DNA of 64,000 nucleotides from Cervus elaphus (lineage: Eukaryota; Chordata; Mammalia; Artiodactyla; Cervidae), in NCBI RefSeq assembly GCF_910594005.1, contig NC_057834.1, positions 104,249,650 through 104,313,649 on the forward strand, in the 5' to 3' direction. Each line of letters starts with the position of its first letter. Within the stretch, counting starts at the first letter, position 1. The notes beneath the pieces were generated by a model. It was not told the DNA's origin. It saw only the letters and a program-made list of their open reading frames with translations, and ran no database searches. Shown one piece after another: positions 45,820-57,949 of this stretch. The position numbers and the translations under genes were made by a program.

Positions 45820-46466
45820 CCCATCACTTCATGAAAAATAAATGGGGAAATAATGGAAACAGTGACTGACTTTATTTTCTTGGGCTCCAAAATCCCTGCA
45901 GATGGTGATTGCAGCCATGAAATTAAAAGTCGTCTGCCCCTTGGAAGAAAAGCTATGACCAACCTTGATGGCATATTCAAAAGCAGAGACATTACTTTGT
46001 CAAAAACGTCCATCTAGTCAAAGCTATGGTTTTTCCAGTAGTCATGTATGGTTGTGAGGGTTGAACCATAAAGATGGCTGAGCACCAAAGAATTCATGCT
46101 TTTGAACTGTGGTGTTGGAGAAGACTCTTGAGAGTCCCTTGGACTGCAAAGAGATCAAACCAGCCAATCCTAAAGGAAATCAGTCTTGAATATTCACTGG
46201 AAGGGCTGATGCTGAAGCTGAATCTCCAGCTCCAGTATTTTGGCGATCTAATGCAAAGAACTGACTCCTTGAAAAAGAACGTGATGGTGGGAAAGATCGA
46301 AGGCGGGCGGAGAAGCGGACGACAAAGGATGAGATCATTGGATGGCATCACTGACTCAATGGATGTGAGTTTTAGCAGGCTCTGGGAGCTGGTGATGGAC
46401 AGGGAAGACTGGCATGCTGCAGTCCATGCGGTCAAAAAGAGTCAGACACAACTGAGTGACTGAACT
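45820..46466 (+). mobile_element. BovB LINE 3' part, plus strand
   Basis: Starts near 'gtcccatcacttcatgaaaa' and runs to 'tgagtgactgaactgaactg'. Codons 46,074-46,463 encode the intact BovB C-terminal tail ('AFELWCWRRLLRVPWTAKRSNQ', 'RQRMRSLDGITDSMD'). Together with 44,113-45,785 it makes a head-to-head inverted pair. Confidence 0.92.
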
Positions 46467-46811
46467 GAACTGAATCCAAAAAATATAAACAAACACAGAA
46501 TCCTCATTAGTGAGGATTAAAAAAAAACAAACAGTAAAATGTCCAAGATTTTAAAAAGGTTCCACATCCAGAAACTTCCACTCAGCAATATAGAACAGAC
46601 GATATTCATTAAACATTTCTGAACTACACAAAAGCTAAAATAAGAAAGTACTTCACTGAGGAGTGAATAACAAATTCTAAACCACCACTAAAAAATCATT
46701 CATGTTTCTTATATTAAAAGTGTAAGGAAATTGATAAATCAAAATTTTAAAATAGAGGGAATTGCAAAACAATGAGTACTAAACATGAAAGGTTTCCCAA
46801 GACAAAAAGTT

Positions 46812-47092
46812 GTGGCTGCTGCTGCGGCTAAGTCACTTCAGTCGTGTCTGACTCTGTGCGACCCCATAGACGGCAGCCCACCAGGCTCCCCCATCCCTAG
46901 GATTCTCCAGGCAAGAACACTGGAGTGGATTGCCATTTCCTTCTCCAATGCATGAAAGTGAAAAGTGAAAGTGAAGCTGCTCAGTCGTGTCCGACTCAGC
47001 AACCCCATGGACTGTGCAGCCTACCAGGCTCCTCTGTCCACGGGATTTTCCAGGCAAGAGTACTGGAATGCGGTGCCATTGCCTTCTCCAGA
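46812..47092 (-). mobile_element. BOVA2-type dimeric SINE, copy B only
   Basis: Two Bov-tA 3' modules in tandem ('gtcgtgtctgactctgtgcg' and 'gtcgtgtccgactcagcaac'), linked by a 'gaaagtgaaaagtgaaagtg' spacer. Flanks 'aagttgtggct' and 'aagttttggct' look like target duplications. Copy A has the empty site at about 5,635. Confidence 0.93.
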
Positions 47093-48117
47093 AGTTTTGG
47101 CTATAACTGAAAAAAATAAGATCACTATTACCTATCTTCTGTGGGAATAATTATGATTTTTCAGGAACTTGGAACACCTATTAAAATAAAAAATAATACA
47201 CATACTCTCCCCTTAATGACCTACACAAGCATTAAAACCACCTGGACTTGACAATACACGAGCCAAGCGTTAAGTACTGAGGTTTTCATGACAAAAACTC
47301 AGAAAACAAATATCCTTTAATAAGAGAAGCATTGAGCCAAGGAAGCTCAATGCCCACCGAGAGATCAGAATGCACTGGTTAGGGCTGTCTTGGATACATT
47401 AGAGGAAAAAACAAGCTGCAAATAATGTAGATAGTACAAGCCCATTTTTGTAAATACACTCAAAGCCATAGTAGTGAGAATGGACTGTAAACAGATAAAA
47501 ACATGCTCCATGATTATTAGTCAGGGGAATGCTAACAAAACTGGTTCCAGTGTTCGAAAAAGTTGATGATGGCAGGGGCTAAATGCCTACCCCTCCACCT
47601 GGAAAGGGACAACAGAGCTGGTAGATCCTTTGGGTAATTAAAATGTGAAATGTATAGAGTAATGCCTAACTCTGGGTGCTCCAGAGTACTCTGTGGGATT
47701 ATGAATTATTCTTTCTCTCATGAAAAGGGAATCCACAAAGTTGCCAGCAATTTCAGAAAAACAAACAGACAAAAAAAAAGCACCCTAAGAATAGGGTTCC
47801 TGTTTTGAAAAGTTAACTCAGTACAGAGAAAATGAAGTAGACAATAAACATATAAAATGATGGCAGTCATAAGCTAAGAAAATGCAAATCCGAACAAGCT
47901 GTTTTCCATCCCCAATTAAGGGGAATTGGATTAAGGTGGGGCAGCCTTGCATAAAGGCCAGGTGAGTCCCAGAATTGGAGAAAATGAAACACATCCAAAC
48001 TCAGTTTATGATTTGCTCCATTTATTGCACACAATCACACAAGCACTCTAAGGTAGACACGCCAGTAAAAAAGAAGAGCAATCTGGAAGGTATCTAACTG
48101 GCACCCCACTTTCTGGG
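47093..48117. other. No gene; diverged paralogue of 5,650-6,705
   Basis: Aligns with copy A but with many substitutions and indels. No ORF or RNA supported. Confidence 0.7.
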
Positions 48118-48649
48118 CTGTTAAGAGTAGTGTGAGCAAGAAGTCACAGAGCCTCCAACTGGACTCAGTCCCCAGACAAGGGCCTGTGAGCTACTCAGCT
48201 TAGCAGTCTCATTTTTCAGGAGCCTCCAATACAGAATACCCGTGAAGCCTCAGGGAATTCTTATGTATGTCAGTGCTCCTGTTCCAGTGATGGCATCCCT
48301 GGACCTCACCAAACAAATTCCATATCCATATTAACACCTGTATTATGTCACACTTAAATACTCATAGCCTAACAGGATATTAAAAACAATCATCATACAA
48401 ACTCACACTGGCCGCTGTGACTCCATTTCAAACTACCTAACATAGCCTAAAGTCACACAAGGTGAGTAGGAATCACATGATTAAAAGTCACATCAAATTT
48501 TAGCACCCCTCACCTCCCCATCCCCTGCAAAGCCTGGGATACAAACTGTTATATGTCACTCACCCTTCCTAACTGATCGCTGTCTCCAAATTTCACCCTC
48601 CTGTTGCATATTGTCAGAGCAAGTTCTTTAGGACATAAACCAGCACATC

Positions 48650-49385
48650 ACCACACTGAATAAAAGCCCGTGTCAGCTACAGATTGGCACTTGGCATCTA
48701 CCTCTACGAGGATTAAATCATATGTTGCTGCAGCTTCTGACTTTCAACAGCCCCCGAAAGTTCACTGTGGAGAGCTGAGGCACTCTGGACTCTGGGAAAA
48801 GCTGGCAGAACAGGTCTTCAGATAGATACTTTCAGGAGCTGATTTTATGAGCCCAAGTCTTGCATCTCCTGGTTATTAGAAAAGCACCAAAGTCCTTCAT
48901 GGTGATGTCTGCTCTTTCTGCCTAGGAGAAGTTGTTGTTTGTTGCTTTTAGTCAACAAACTAAAATTTGTATCCTAACTACAAACTAAGTTGTGTCCGAT
49001 TCTTTGTGACCCCATGGACTGTAGTGCGACAGGTTTTTCTGCACATGGATTTCCCAGGCAAGAATCCTGGATGGGTTGCTAGCTCCTTATCCAGGGATCT
49101 TCCCCACCCAGGGATTGAACCTGAGTCCACAAGTCTTCTGCATTGGCAGACAGATTCTTTACCACTGAGCCAGCATGGAAACCCAATGAGCAGAAGCCTT
49201 TGGCAAAAGTTATGTGCTGGATTGCATGAGTTTCCCTTTCACCATAATCACATATATACTCATTTCCCCCCTTACTTCTTTGGATCAGTTTCTCTGAGCT
49301 ATCTGAAATGCCATCTCCCAGGCTGCAGTCCTCATTTTGCTCCAAATAAAACTGAGCTTGGAACATCTCACGTTGTACAGTTTTT
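48650..49385 (+). mobile_element. LTR-like ERV segment, copy B
   Basis: Near-identical paralogue of 7,230-7,960, with the same SINE inserted at 48,975-49,185. Has 'tccaaataaaact' near 49,340. Confidence 0.55.
48975..49185 (-). mobile_element. Bov-tA SINE
   Basis: Paralogue of 7,560-7,775, almost base-identical. Confidence 0.9.
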
Positions 49386-49510
49386 AAACGTCAGCACCCT
49401 GGAGTCTTTCTGTATACTAAGACCCTCTGATGATCCTCCAAGCCTGATCTGAAATTTGCCAAGTTTGCCCCACATTGGATGTTTAAACTTTGCTTTCCAC
49501 CTTAATTTAG

Positions 49511-51300
49511 GGATTCTGAACCCAGAGTGGATAGATTCTCAGTGGTGCCTAGGATAGGGCAAGAAAGAGACCATATCTGTTTTCATTCATATCTGAATGG
49601 AATTTAGCTTGATAAAACTATCAAAATAATAATTGAGATATAGAATATTTGAGCCTCTTAACCTATTATTAAATAAGATTGAGTGGTAGATCTAAACTAT
49701 TTTTGAATTTTAACTTAGAATATAAAGTTGTATTTCATGATACCTGCAAAACTATAACATGAAATGAAAAAAGCTATGATTTCCAGTGATGGCAAAGTCA
49801 TGATTCTGTTTATAATATCAGACCATCAAAGCTCCAGATTAAGGATTCCCACCCTACACTCATTCCTTATCAGTCCAAAAGGTCTGTTCCCCTGATTCAC
49901 TAAAATATGTGTGCTCCCACACCCCCTCCACTTCTCCATTTACTAAGACACTCAACTACCAAGTTTTAGCTGCTGCTAAAAAAAAATTATAAATGATCCC
50001 AAAATGGCATCTCTTATGCTAAAGTCTAGGCACCAATCCTAGACTTTGCACTTAACTTACTTGCAGTTTCCACCTTCCCCAGAAATGTAACCTTAGCCAG
50101 CCGGATCAGAATTTTCTGATTGGCACCGAAGAGGTTATCTGTTTTGTGGCCCCTCTCTATAGCCTGCCCCCAGATCAAGAAGCTGTCTACATGATGAAGC
50201 TGCCATTCTTTTCCCTCAAAAGATGTCCTGGCCAAAAAATAATCTTTTCTTTCCCTAAGGGCTAGAAAGGATACTTCCCAGTTTGACCTTCAAATTGATT
50301 GAGTTTTGTTTTACACCTCTGCTCACCGACGGAGGTCCTTGTTCTGGAAGGAGGATGAGTTCTCTGCAGAGCAGGATGGTCTCCTGTGCAGCTGTGACTC
50401 GGGGCCTAGAATTCAAGCAAAGCGGTTGATACAGAATTCAAAGTTTAAGGTTTAGTATGCGGATAAGTACATCCATTTGTACTCAGAAAATAAAAAAGTA
50501 CTTTTCTACATATGCATTTGCTTAAATTTACATGTTTTTCCTTTTGTTTTTAGAAAAAGAGCTCAATTTTCTAACAATGAAGGAAATGTAGGAAGAGTTA
50601 CTACTTCCAACTCTATCCCCAGCCAGAAAAAATCTGAAGATATAGGTTGGAGCTAAAGTTCAGGTATCATGTCTAGGGAATGGAGGAGAAAGAATCACAG
50701 TCTGGGTTCCCTAAGTTTGGAAACTCTCGCTTATACCATTGCCTCCAAAGACACTGTCAATTTCACCTCCCAACCATGTTTCTAAAGCATGAGTTCTTGC
50801 TCATTTCCTCCTGGTCTTTATTTTCTTCTCTCATGGCACTACTATTTTCGTATTCCCAATTTCTTAATAAGAGACACCTAGGAAGGTGCCTTTCTCATGA
50901 TCCGGTGAGAGACAGAGCAGGTATAAAGCTAGGGGAGCCCAGGACAGCATCTGCCCCATGCCCCATACTTCTGTCAGCCTTACCTGGAGAGGGGCTCCAG
51001 CCCTAGGACTCAACCTGGAGCAGAGTGAGGAAGGAGGCTAGATCCAGGCTGCTCTTATGTTGTCTCCTCCCTCCCCTTGCAGAGTTTGCAAATCTCTAGG
51101 CTCAATGCCTTTTAAATCCCACCCCTTCCCTACCTCTCCTGACATCTCATGCAACCCTGAAGCCACTGCTAACTTCCAATCTTGACTTTCTATCCATAAT
51201 CACCGAGCTCCACCTTCAGGTTCAATTCTTGGGCACTTCTGTTTCTCCCCCACGCCACAATTGTCAGGATTCCAGGCTTTCAAGGAAATAAAAATGAAAA
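49511..51300. other. No gene; paralogue of 8,090-10,030
   Basis: Diverged alignment with copy A. No coding evidence that holds in both copies. Confidence 0.7.
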
Positions 51301-51329
51301 AAAAAAAAAAAGAAAGAAACTGTTCATCC

Positions 51330-51535
51330 TTTAGTTGTGTCTGATGCTTTATGACCTCATGGACTACACAGCCCACCAGGCTCCTCTGTCCATGGAATTC
51401 TGGCAAGAATACTGGAGTGGATAGCCATTCCCTTGTCCGAGGGAATCTTCCTGACCCAGGGATTGAACCTGGGTTTCCTGCATTGCAGCTGGATTCTTTA
51501 CTGTCTGAGCCACCAGGGAAGACCCCTCAAGGCAA
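51330..51535 (-). mobile_element. Bov-tA SINE
   Basis: Paralogue of 10,035-10,245: 'cagggattgaacctgggttt' and 'gagccaccagggaagacccc'. Confidence 0.9.
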
Positions 51536-51824
51536 TACAGGCAACACTAATTACCAAGTTATTCAGCTACAACCCCAAGAGTCAACCTTGACTTCTCTCT
51601 TTTCTTCTATCCCCACATTTAATCATCCCCAAGTCCTTGGAATTGTCGTCGTCTTTCTCTCTCCGTGGTTCTGTAGTTACGTGTGACTCTACGCGGCCTT
51701 CCTGGGGCAGAGTCCTACTATGTCTTCTATTTTAACTCGTCTCTGAGGTCCCCAGAAAACAATATTTGATGCACATTTTCAGAACTGTTGTACAGATCCT
51801 AAAATCCCCACATAATGGAAGAAG

Positions 51825-52270
51825 TCATTGACTTTAAAAAAATGTATGTGAAAGTTGTGAGTTAAGTTTTACTGGGAGAAATATGAGGACTGTAGCCTGG
51901 GAGACAGCACCTCAGATAGCTCTGATAAACTACTCCGCAGAGGTAGTGGGGAAGGTCAGCACAGATGTGATTTTGGTAAAGGGGTAGTTTATGCAATCAA
52001 GCGCATCATTTTTGTAGAAGTTTTCTGCTAGTCTCGTGAAAGCTTCTAGATATGAGGAGATGCAAGAATTGGGCCCATAAGGCCATCTTCTGAAAATATC
52101 TGTCTAAATACCTGTTGATTTTTTCCAGAGCACAGAGTGCCTCATTCAGCTCTCCCCCCAGAACTCCTTTCATGGAGTGTTGAAAGTCAGTAGCTGCAGC
52201 AGCGCATGATTTAACCCTTGTAGAGGTAGATGGCAAGTGTCAATTTGTAGCTGCCAAAATTAACTGCTTG
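51825..52270 (-). mobile_element. LTR-like ERV segment, copy B, minus strand
   Basis: Paralogue of 10,530-10,985. On the minus strand a 76-codon frame (52,236-52,006) reads 'PSTSTRVKSCAAAATDFQHSMKG' and 'ELNEALCALEKI'. A similar peptide is read from 60,965-60,762. Family not assigned. Confidence 0.55.
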
Positions 52271-52379
52271 AAGACCATGAACACATAGCCCCCCAGACCT
52301 AGTGGAGCCAGAGGATTGATAAAGTGATACTGTCCTGTTACCTTACCACCAACAAATCAGAGAATTATAAACAACCTGA

Positions 52380-52610
52380 TTACATTCCTTGTGACTGCCC
52401 ACCCCCTCCTCCTTCCACAGCCTTTAGAAATGCTACCTACTCCAAAAAGAGTGCTGTCCTGAAACCTATCAGGGAGTTCAAGTATTTTGAGCACTAGCTG
52501 ATTGGACTCTTGCTTGATGCCCTGCACTTTTCTTCACCACAACCAGGTGTCAATAAATTGGCTTTGCTGCATGCAGTCGAGCAGACCCAAGTTTGGTTCA
52601 GTAACAGCTC
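52380..52610 (+). mobile_element. ERV LTR 3' part (same family as the provirus LTR)
   Basis: 'gggagttcaagtattttgag', 'tcaataaattggctttgctg' (polyadenylation signal) and the terminus 'gtttggttcagtaaca'. Plus-oriented R-U5 plus some U3. No gag follows, so it is a solo or truncated LTR. It sits exactly at the right end of the segmental duplication. Confidence 0.75.
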
Positions 52611-53690
52611 CCAGCAGTTGTCACAGGGCCCAGCAGTAAGGACAGGCAAGCATCATGGCTTGGAGACCGAAAAAACATGGCCAATATTCAGTTCACAAAT
52701 CACTTGGTTTATTACATGCAATTAGCCTGCAAGACACATTAGTCAAATTTGGAATATAGAAAAGAGGGTCGGGAACCTCTCCGAGGAGAAGTCTGAGCAC
52801 AAGACATGTCAGCAGGACCAGTGGTCTGCTGTCTGCAGTGGGTCTCCAGACAAGTGTGAGTGGGAAGTGGCCCTCTGCTCTGACAGGGCCGCTGGCAGTG
52901 TCCCTCTGCAGCAGCTCTCAGCAGGTGGAGTCAGGTCCTCAGTGAAGCATCTAATTTTAAGGAATAACATTTACCCCTGGGGAGGGGACCTTGGCTCATA
53001 AGTTGCTTCTTCTGTTCCAGTGACTTGTGTCACCCATCAGACTTCCCTCAGTTTATCCCTCAGTCCTCCAGCTGACTTTTCAAGACAAAAAAATGTGGAA
53101 TTTCACCCTGGCTACTGAGGCTTAAAACCCTTCACTTAGGTTAAAGTCCTACAAGTTTCACACAAGATGAATAGGAATCATAACACAAAAGAAATTATAT
53201 CATGACATCATTTATAACTAATATTTGAGAACATTTATATTATTAATGGTACTTACTCTAATAAGTTCAATTTACATTTTGTTTCACATCTCAATACATC
53301 TCAAAAAGAAAGTCAAATTAATTATGGTCAAATGCATAATGCCAAAATTTATAAATGTTTAATGTTCGTATATCTGCATTCAGTTTTCGTTGTAAAGTTC
53401 CTTGACTATAAAAAAGAACATTTAGTTCACTCCTTTGATAGGAATTAGCTCTTAATGCTGAGATGGCTTTTTCTTGGTATTTCTTCTATGATTATATGAA
53501 TGGTATTGAATGGCAAGGTACTCATCATGTTAATTTTTAAAAATGCCCACAGCCAACTATTATAATTAGAATAATAGACAGGTAGACAGGTAATGCAACT
53601 GCCCAATATTTTTGAGGCTGGTAGATTAAGCCTATGAAGTTTAACCAGCATTCAGTGATAAAAAGCCTTCACAAGTTATAGTATGGTACC
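52611..53690. other. No gene seen
   Basis: Not present in copy A. No repeat or coding signature recognised. Confidence 0.5.
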
Positions 53691-53696
53691 AACTAG

Positions 53697-53778
53697 AAGC
53701 TTAAAGAACAGGTAAAAGTTTAAAGAACAGGTAGAAGGTTAAAAAACTGGTAAAAGGTTAAAAAAAGGTAAAAGAACA
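53697..53778. repeat. Short tandem repeat, about 19-bp units
   Basis: About four imperfect units of the type 'ttaaagaacaggtaaaag', becoming A-rich to the right. Confidence 0.85.
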
Positions 53779-53936
53779 GAGCACGAATGGATTGCTCTTT
53801 CTAGCAACAGCCATAGTGAATTTTCTACTTTCTCCTTGGTTTTGTACATTCTCAATTTTGAGTCTGTGTAAGAGCATGAGGGAGGAAAACTAAGGGAAAG
53901 ACTGTAGCGCCAAGGCCCCCCACTTCTACTCTATGT

Positions 53937-54670
53937 CCCCCACCCTATGCTATGGGCCCCTGCCCCTATGCTATGGGCCCCTGCCCCTATGCTATGGCCC
54001 CTGCCCCTATGCTATGGCCCCCCACCCCTATGCTATGGGCCCCTGCCCCTATGCTATGGCCCCTGCCCCTATGCTATGGGCCCCTGCCCCTATGCTATGG
54101 CCCCCCGCCCCTATGCTATGCGCCCCTGCCCCTATGCTATGGCCCCTGCCCCTATGCTATGGGCCCCTGCCCCTATGCTATGGGCCCCTGCCCCTATGCT
54201 ATGGCCCCCCGCCCCTATGCTATGGGCCCCTGCCCCTATGCTATGGCCCCTGCCCCTATGCTATGGGCCCCTGCCCCTATGCTATGGGCCCCCCACCCCT
54301 ATGCTATGGGCCCCTGCCCCTATGCTATGGCCCCTGCCCCTATGCTATGGGCCCCTGCCCCTATGCTATGGGCCCCCCACCCCTATGCTATGGGCCCCTG
54401 CCCCTATGCTATGGGCCCCCCACCCCTATGCTATGGGCCCCCACCCTATGCTATGGGCCCCCCACCCCTATGCTATGGGCCCCCACCCTATGCTATGGGC
54501 CTCTGCCCCTATGCTATGGCCCCCCACCCCTATGCTATGGGCCCCCACCCTATGCTATGGGCCCCCCACCCCTATGCTATGGGCCCCCACCCTATGCTAT
54601 GGGCCTCTGCCCCTATGCTATGGCCCCCCACCCCTATGCTATGGGCCCCTGCCCCTATGCTATGGCCCCC
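53937..54670. repeat. GC-rich minisatellite with higher-order units
   Basis: About 35 copies of a 20-22 bp unit, 'cccctatgctatgggcccctg' with variants that differ by one or two C/G and by 'cccac' or 'ctctg' for 'ccctg'. Higher-order periods are visible: the 'ggccccccg' variant recurs at 54,101 and 54,205 (104 bp), the 'gggccccccac' variant at 54,289 and 54,373 (84 bp), and the 'gggcctctg' variant at 54,497 and 54,601 (104 bp). The unit has no stop in any plus frame, so all three plus frames stay open for 240-300 codons; these are not genes. The minus strand is rich in GGGG runs. Confidence 0.97.
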
Positions 54671-56385
54671 AAAGAGTTTAAGAGGCTCAGTTTCCAGGAT
54701 TCAGGTTCCATACATTCCAACTCTTCTGAGTCCCAGCACCCTGGACTTTTGCTACTAAGGCACTCATCCATCCTGATTCAGGCTGTTGGGCTGAGATCAC
54801 CTCTGTACCAGCTATGTGACCTAAAACAGTAAGTTAGCAAACCTCTCTGTGATTCCATTTATAAAATAAATGAAGCAGGCAAAATAGTCCCTACCTCATG
54901 TTGTTGGCAGAACTTAAAGAAAATTCAGGAAAAATATCTTTCATGATGCTTAGAATTCAGTAATATGTGCATATTGCAACAAGTTTGTTATATATGTGAA
55001 AGTAAAAAGAATCAAGGACACCTTCAACATTTGATGCATGTTCTTTGGATTTTTTTTCTAGGACTTATGTTGCTTGCATAAGTTATATAATGAACCTCTT
55101 ATAACAGTGAACTTTTCTTCTTTAGGGATTTTCCTGAGACTTCAGTGAAATACAAAAAAACAATTGGGGAACTGTAAGATATAATTCAAGCTTTCCAACA
55201 GTGAAGATGAAATCTCATCTAGATAGTTATTTAAGCTCTTTTTACCTCCATTTCCTATAAAATGAGAAATTCTTTGGTACCTACCTCATAGATTGTTGAT
55301 TAAATGAAGTAAAATATGAAAAAATGCTAGAATAGTGAGATGTAAGCCTCATATAATTGTTTGCTATTATATTGCTATTATCATTTGTTTAAACTTGGCT
55401 GTATTTTTTCTCAAATAGTTCTCACATACTTTCTTTCTTTCTTTTTTGGTTAATATTATTCCTGGGTAATAATTATTTTCACCACCATTGTAAATTATAT
55501 TCCACTCCCCCCACCCCCAGTCTATGACTGATAAATTGGAAAGCAGTAGCTGACAGCCTGTGGCTAGTAGCTCACAGTCTAGCATCTCCTGGGAAAGATA
55601 GATCTTGTAAACAGATTAATTTTATCACAACAGGTTAATTGAAAAAGTAAAGGCAAGCTTACTGTGAATGGGTTCTGTGAATGGCAGAGAAGGCTGTCAG
55701 CCACACTTGCAGGGGTTGTCTGGGCAAGTTTCTTGGAAGCAGTCACAGGGGGCTGGGTCCTCAAGGTCAAAGCATTTTGCACCTGTTGTTGGTACTGTGC
55801 TCTCATCACTGCTTAACTCCTGTTCAGTGGATGGGCCAAGGTGGTGGGTTCTACCGCTAATGCCAGAAGTCAAAGTGAAGGCAAAAGAAGAAAACAGATT
55901 AGAGAGTCTGTTGCATTCATCTCTACCTGCCCTGGAACTAGATGCCCTGGCCCTTTGCTTTTTCACTCCTGCTGCTCCTAAATTCCACAGAGATTTGCAG
56001 CTAACATAGGACTTTCCTTTGGGGTGTAGCACTGTTTTAGCCCAGAGGATATATCCTAACCTAGTAATCTTTCTCTAGAGGAAAGTAGTTTCTCTGGAGA
56101 AAGGATGCCTAATTCCATCCTGTATTAAAAATTCTAGTTCTCATTTCAGCGTGAGGACGTTCTCCTGCACTTGAGATCCAGCTATTTCTTTTGAAGGAGG
56201 TTTCCTTCTGATGATGTGAATCAGGTAATGGAAAACCTGTGCCATCTTCTGGCCATGTGTGTGAGTAGGTGTCTTGAAAAGTTCTTTTAAAAACATTTTT
56301 TATTGAAATATATTTGATGTATAATATTATATAAGTTACAGGTGTACAGTAGAGTGATTCACATTTTTAAAGTTTATACTCCATT
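54671..56385. other. No gene seen
   Basis: Includes a region with several overlapping short frames (55,660-56,040) but no domain. AT-rich elsewhere. Unassigned. Confidence 0.5.
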
Positions 56386-56389
56386 TATA

Positions 56390-57680
56390 GTTCAGTTCAG
56401 TCGCTCAGTCGTGTCCGACTCTTTGCGACCCCATGAATCACAGCACGCCAGGCCTCCCTGTCCATCACAAACTCCCAGAGTTTACTCAAACTTGCGTCCA
56501 TCGAGTCGGAGATGCCATCCAGCCATCGCATCCTCTGTCGTCCCCTTCTCCTCCTGCCCACAATCCCTCCCAGCATCAGGGTCTTTTCCAATGAGTCAAC
56601 TCTTCGCATGAGGTGGCCAGAGTATTGGAGTTTCAGCTTCAGCATCAGTCCTTCCAATGAACACCCAGGACTGATCTCCTTTAGGATGGACTGGTTGGAT
56701 CTACTTGCAGTCCAGGGGACTCTGAAGAGTCTTCTCCAACACCACAGTTCAAAAGCATCAATTCTTCGGCACTCAGCTTTCTTCACAGTCCAACTCTCTC
56801 ATCTATACATGACCACTGGAAAAACCATAGCCTTGACTAGATGGACCTTTGTTGGCAAAGTAATGTCTCTGTTTTTTAATGTGCTATCTGGGTTGGTCAT
56901 AGCTTTCCTTCCAAGGAGTAAGCATCTTTTAATTTCATGGCTGCAGTCACCATCTGCAGTGATTTTGGAGCCCCCCAAAATAAAGTCTGACACTGTTTCC
57001 ACTGTTTCCCCATCTATTTCCCATGAAGTGATGGGACCAGATGCCATGATCTTCGTTTTCTGAATGTTAAGCTTTAAGCCAACTTTTTCACTCTCCTCTT
57101 TCACTTTCATCAAAAGGCTTTTTAGTTCCTCTTCACTTTCTGCCATAAGGGTGGTGTCATCTGCCTATCTGAGGTTATTGATATTTCTCCCAGCAATCTT
57201 GATTCCAGCTTGTGCTTCCTCCAGCCCAGCGTTTCTCATGATGTACTCTGCATATAAGTCAAATAAGCAGGGTGACAATATACAGCCTTGACGTACTTCT
57301 TTTCCTATTTGGAACCAGTCTGTTGTTCCATGTCCAGTTCTAACTGTTGCTTCCTGACCTGCATACAGATTTCTCAAGAGGCAGGTCAGGTGGTCTAGTA
57401 TTCCCATCTCTTTCAGAAATTCCCACAGTTTACTGTGATCCACATAGTCGAAAGCTTTGGCATAGTCAATAAAGCAGAAATAGATGTTTTTCTGGAACTC
57501 TCCTACTTTTCAGTGATCCAGCGAATGTTGGCAATTTGATCTTTGGTTCCTCTGCCTTTTCTAAAACCAGCTTGAACATCTGGAAGTTCACAGTTCACAT
57601 ATTGTTGAAGCCTGGCTTGGAGAATTTTGAGCACTACTTTACTAGCGTGTGAGATGAGTGCAATTGTGCGGTAGTTATTT
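56390..57680 (-). mobile_element. BovB LINE, 3' 1.3 kb
   Basis: Minus strand. Frames at 57,443-57,165 ('LWEFLKEMGILDHLTCLLRNLYAGQEATVRTGHGTTDWFQIGKEVRQGCILSPCLFDLYAEYIM'), 57,146-56,799 and 56,786-56,397 cover the RT palm to the C-terminal tail. The frames are separated by small lesions, and the RT YADD region near 57,165 is interrupted. No endonuclease. Dead but well preserved. Confidence 0.93.
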
Positions 57681-57944
57681 AGTATTAAATACAGGTTTTT
57701 CTTTTCTAGTTGCTAAATCTAAAGTTTTGTGAACTTCAACATGTATTCAGTGATGACTCACCTGTGGAATTAAGTGAAAAGTCAGATTCTGATTCCTAAG
57801 CGTGCACCTGCCTGCACCAGGATCCTGATGTAAGCTGTTCACGGACAACACTCTTGAAAAACAGTAAAAATAATGGGACAAATGCCAAAATGTAAATGCT
57901 TATGGATTTTTAAAAATCATCTTATGATGAAAAACAAAACCACT
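57681..57944. other. No gene seen
   Basis: Unassigned short gap between BovB and a CHR SINE. Confidence 0.5.
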
Positions 57945-57949
57945 CTTTT

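Larger units (their letters stand above)
38535..52368. repeat. Segmental duplication, copy B
   Basis: This is the paralogue of 1-11,066, longer by about 2.8 kb because of later insertions: BovB pieces at 43,393-43,698 and 44,113-46,466, a BOVA2 dimer at 46,812-47,092 and an L1 tail near 40,262-40,500. It lacks the L1 that sits at 728-1,055 in copy A. Because the copy A counterpart runs off the window, the true left end may lie further left than 38,535. Confidence 0.9.

Noticed and set aside
53937..54670. Regularly spaced repeats that could suggest a CRISPR array
   Set aside because: Units are directly adjacent with no unique spacers, and the genome is a ruminant nuclear genome.
53933..54832. 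Long open frames (240-300 codons) in all three plus frames over the minisatellite
   Set aside because: The repeat unit lacks stops in any plus frame and all frames give the same low-complexity peptide rotated. This is a composition artefact, not a gene.
55660..56040. Opposed frames of 111-113 codons on both strands as a possible exon
   Set aside because: No domain, no convincing splice sites and no conserved partner. Overlapping open frames on both strands are expected by chance in this GC-richer patch.
56397..57443. Reverse-transcriptase-like frames that might be taken as a host gene
   Set aside because: They are the RT and tail of a BovB LINE, broken into several frames.
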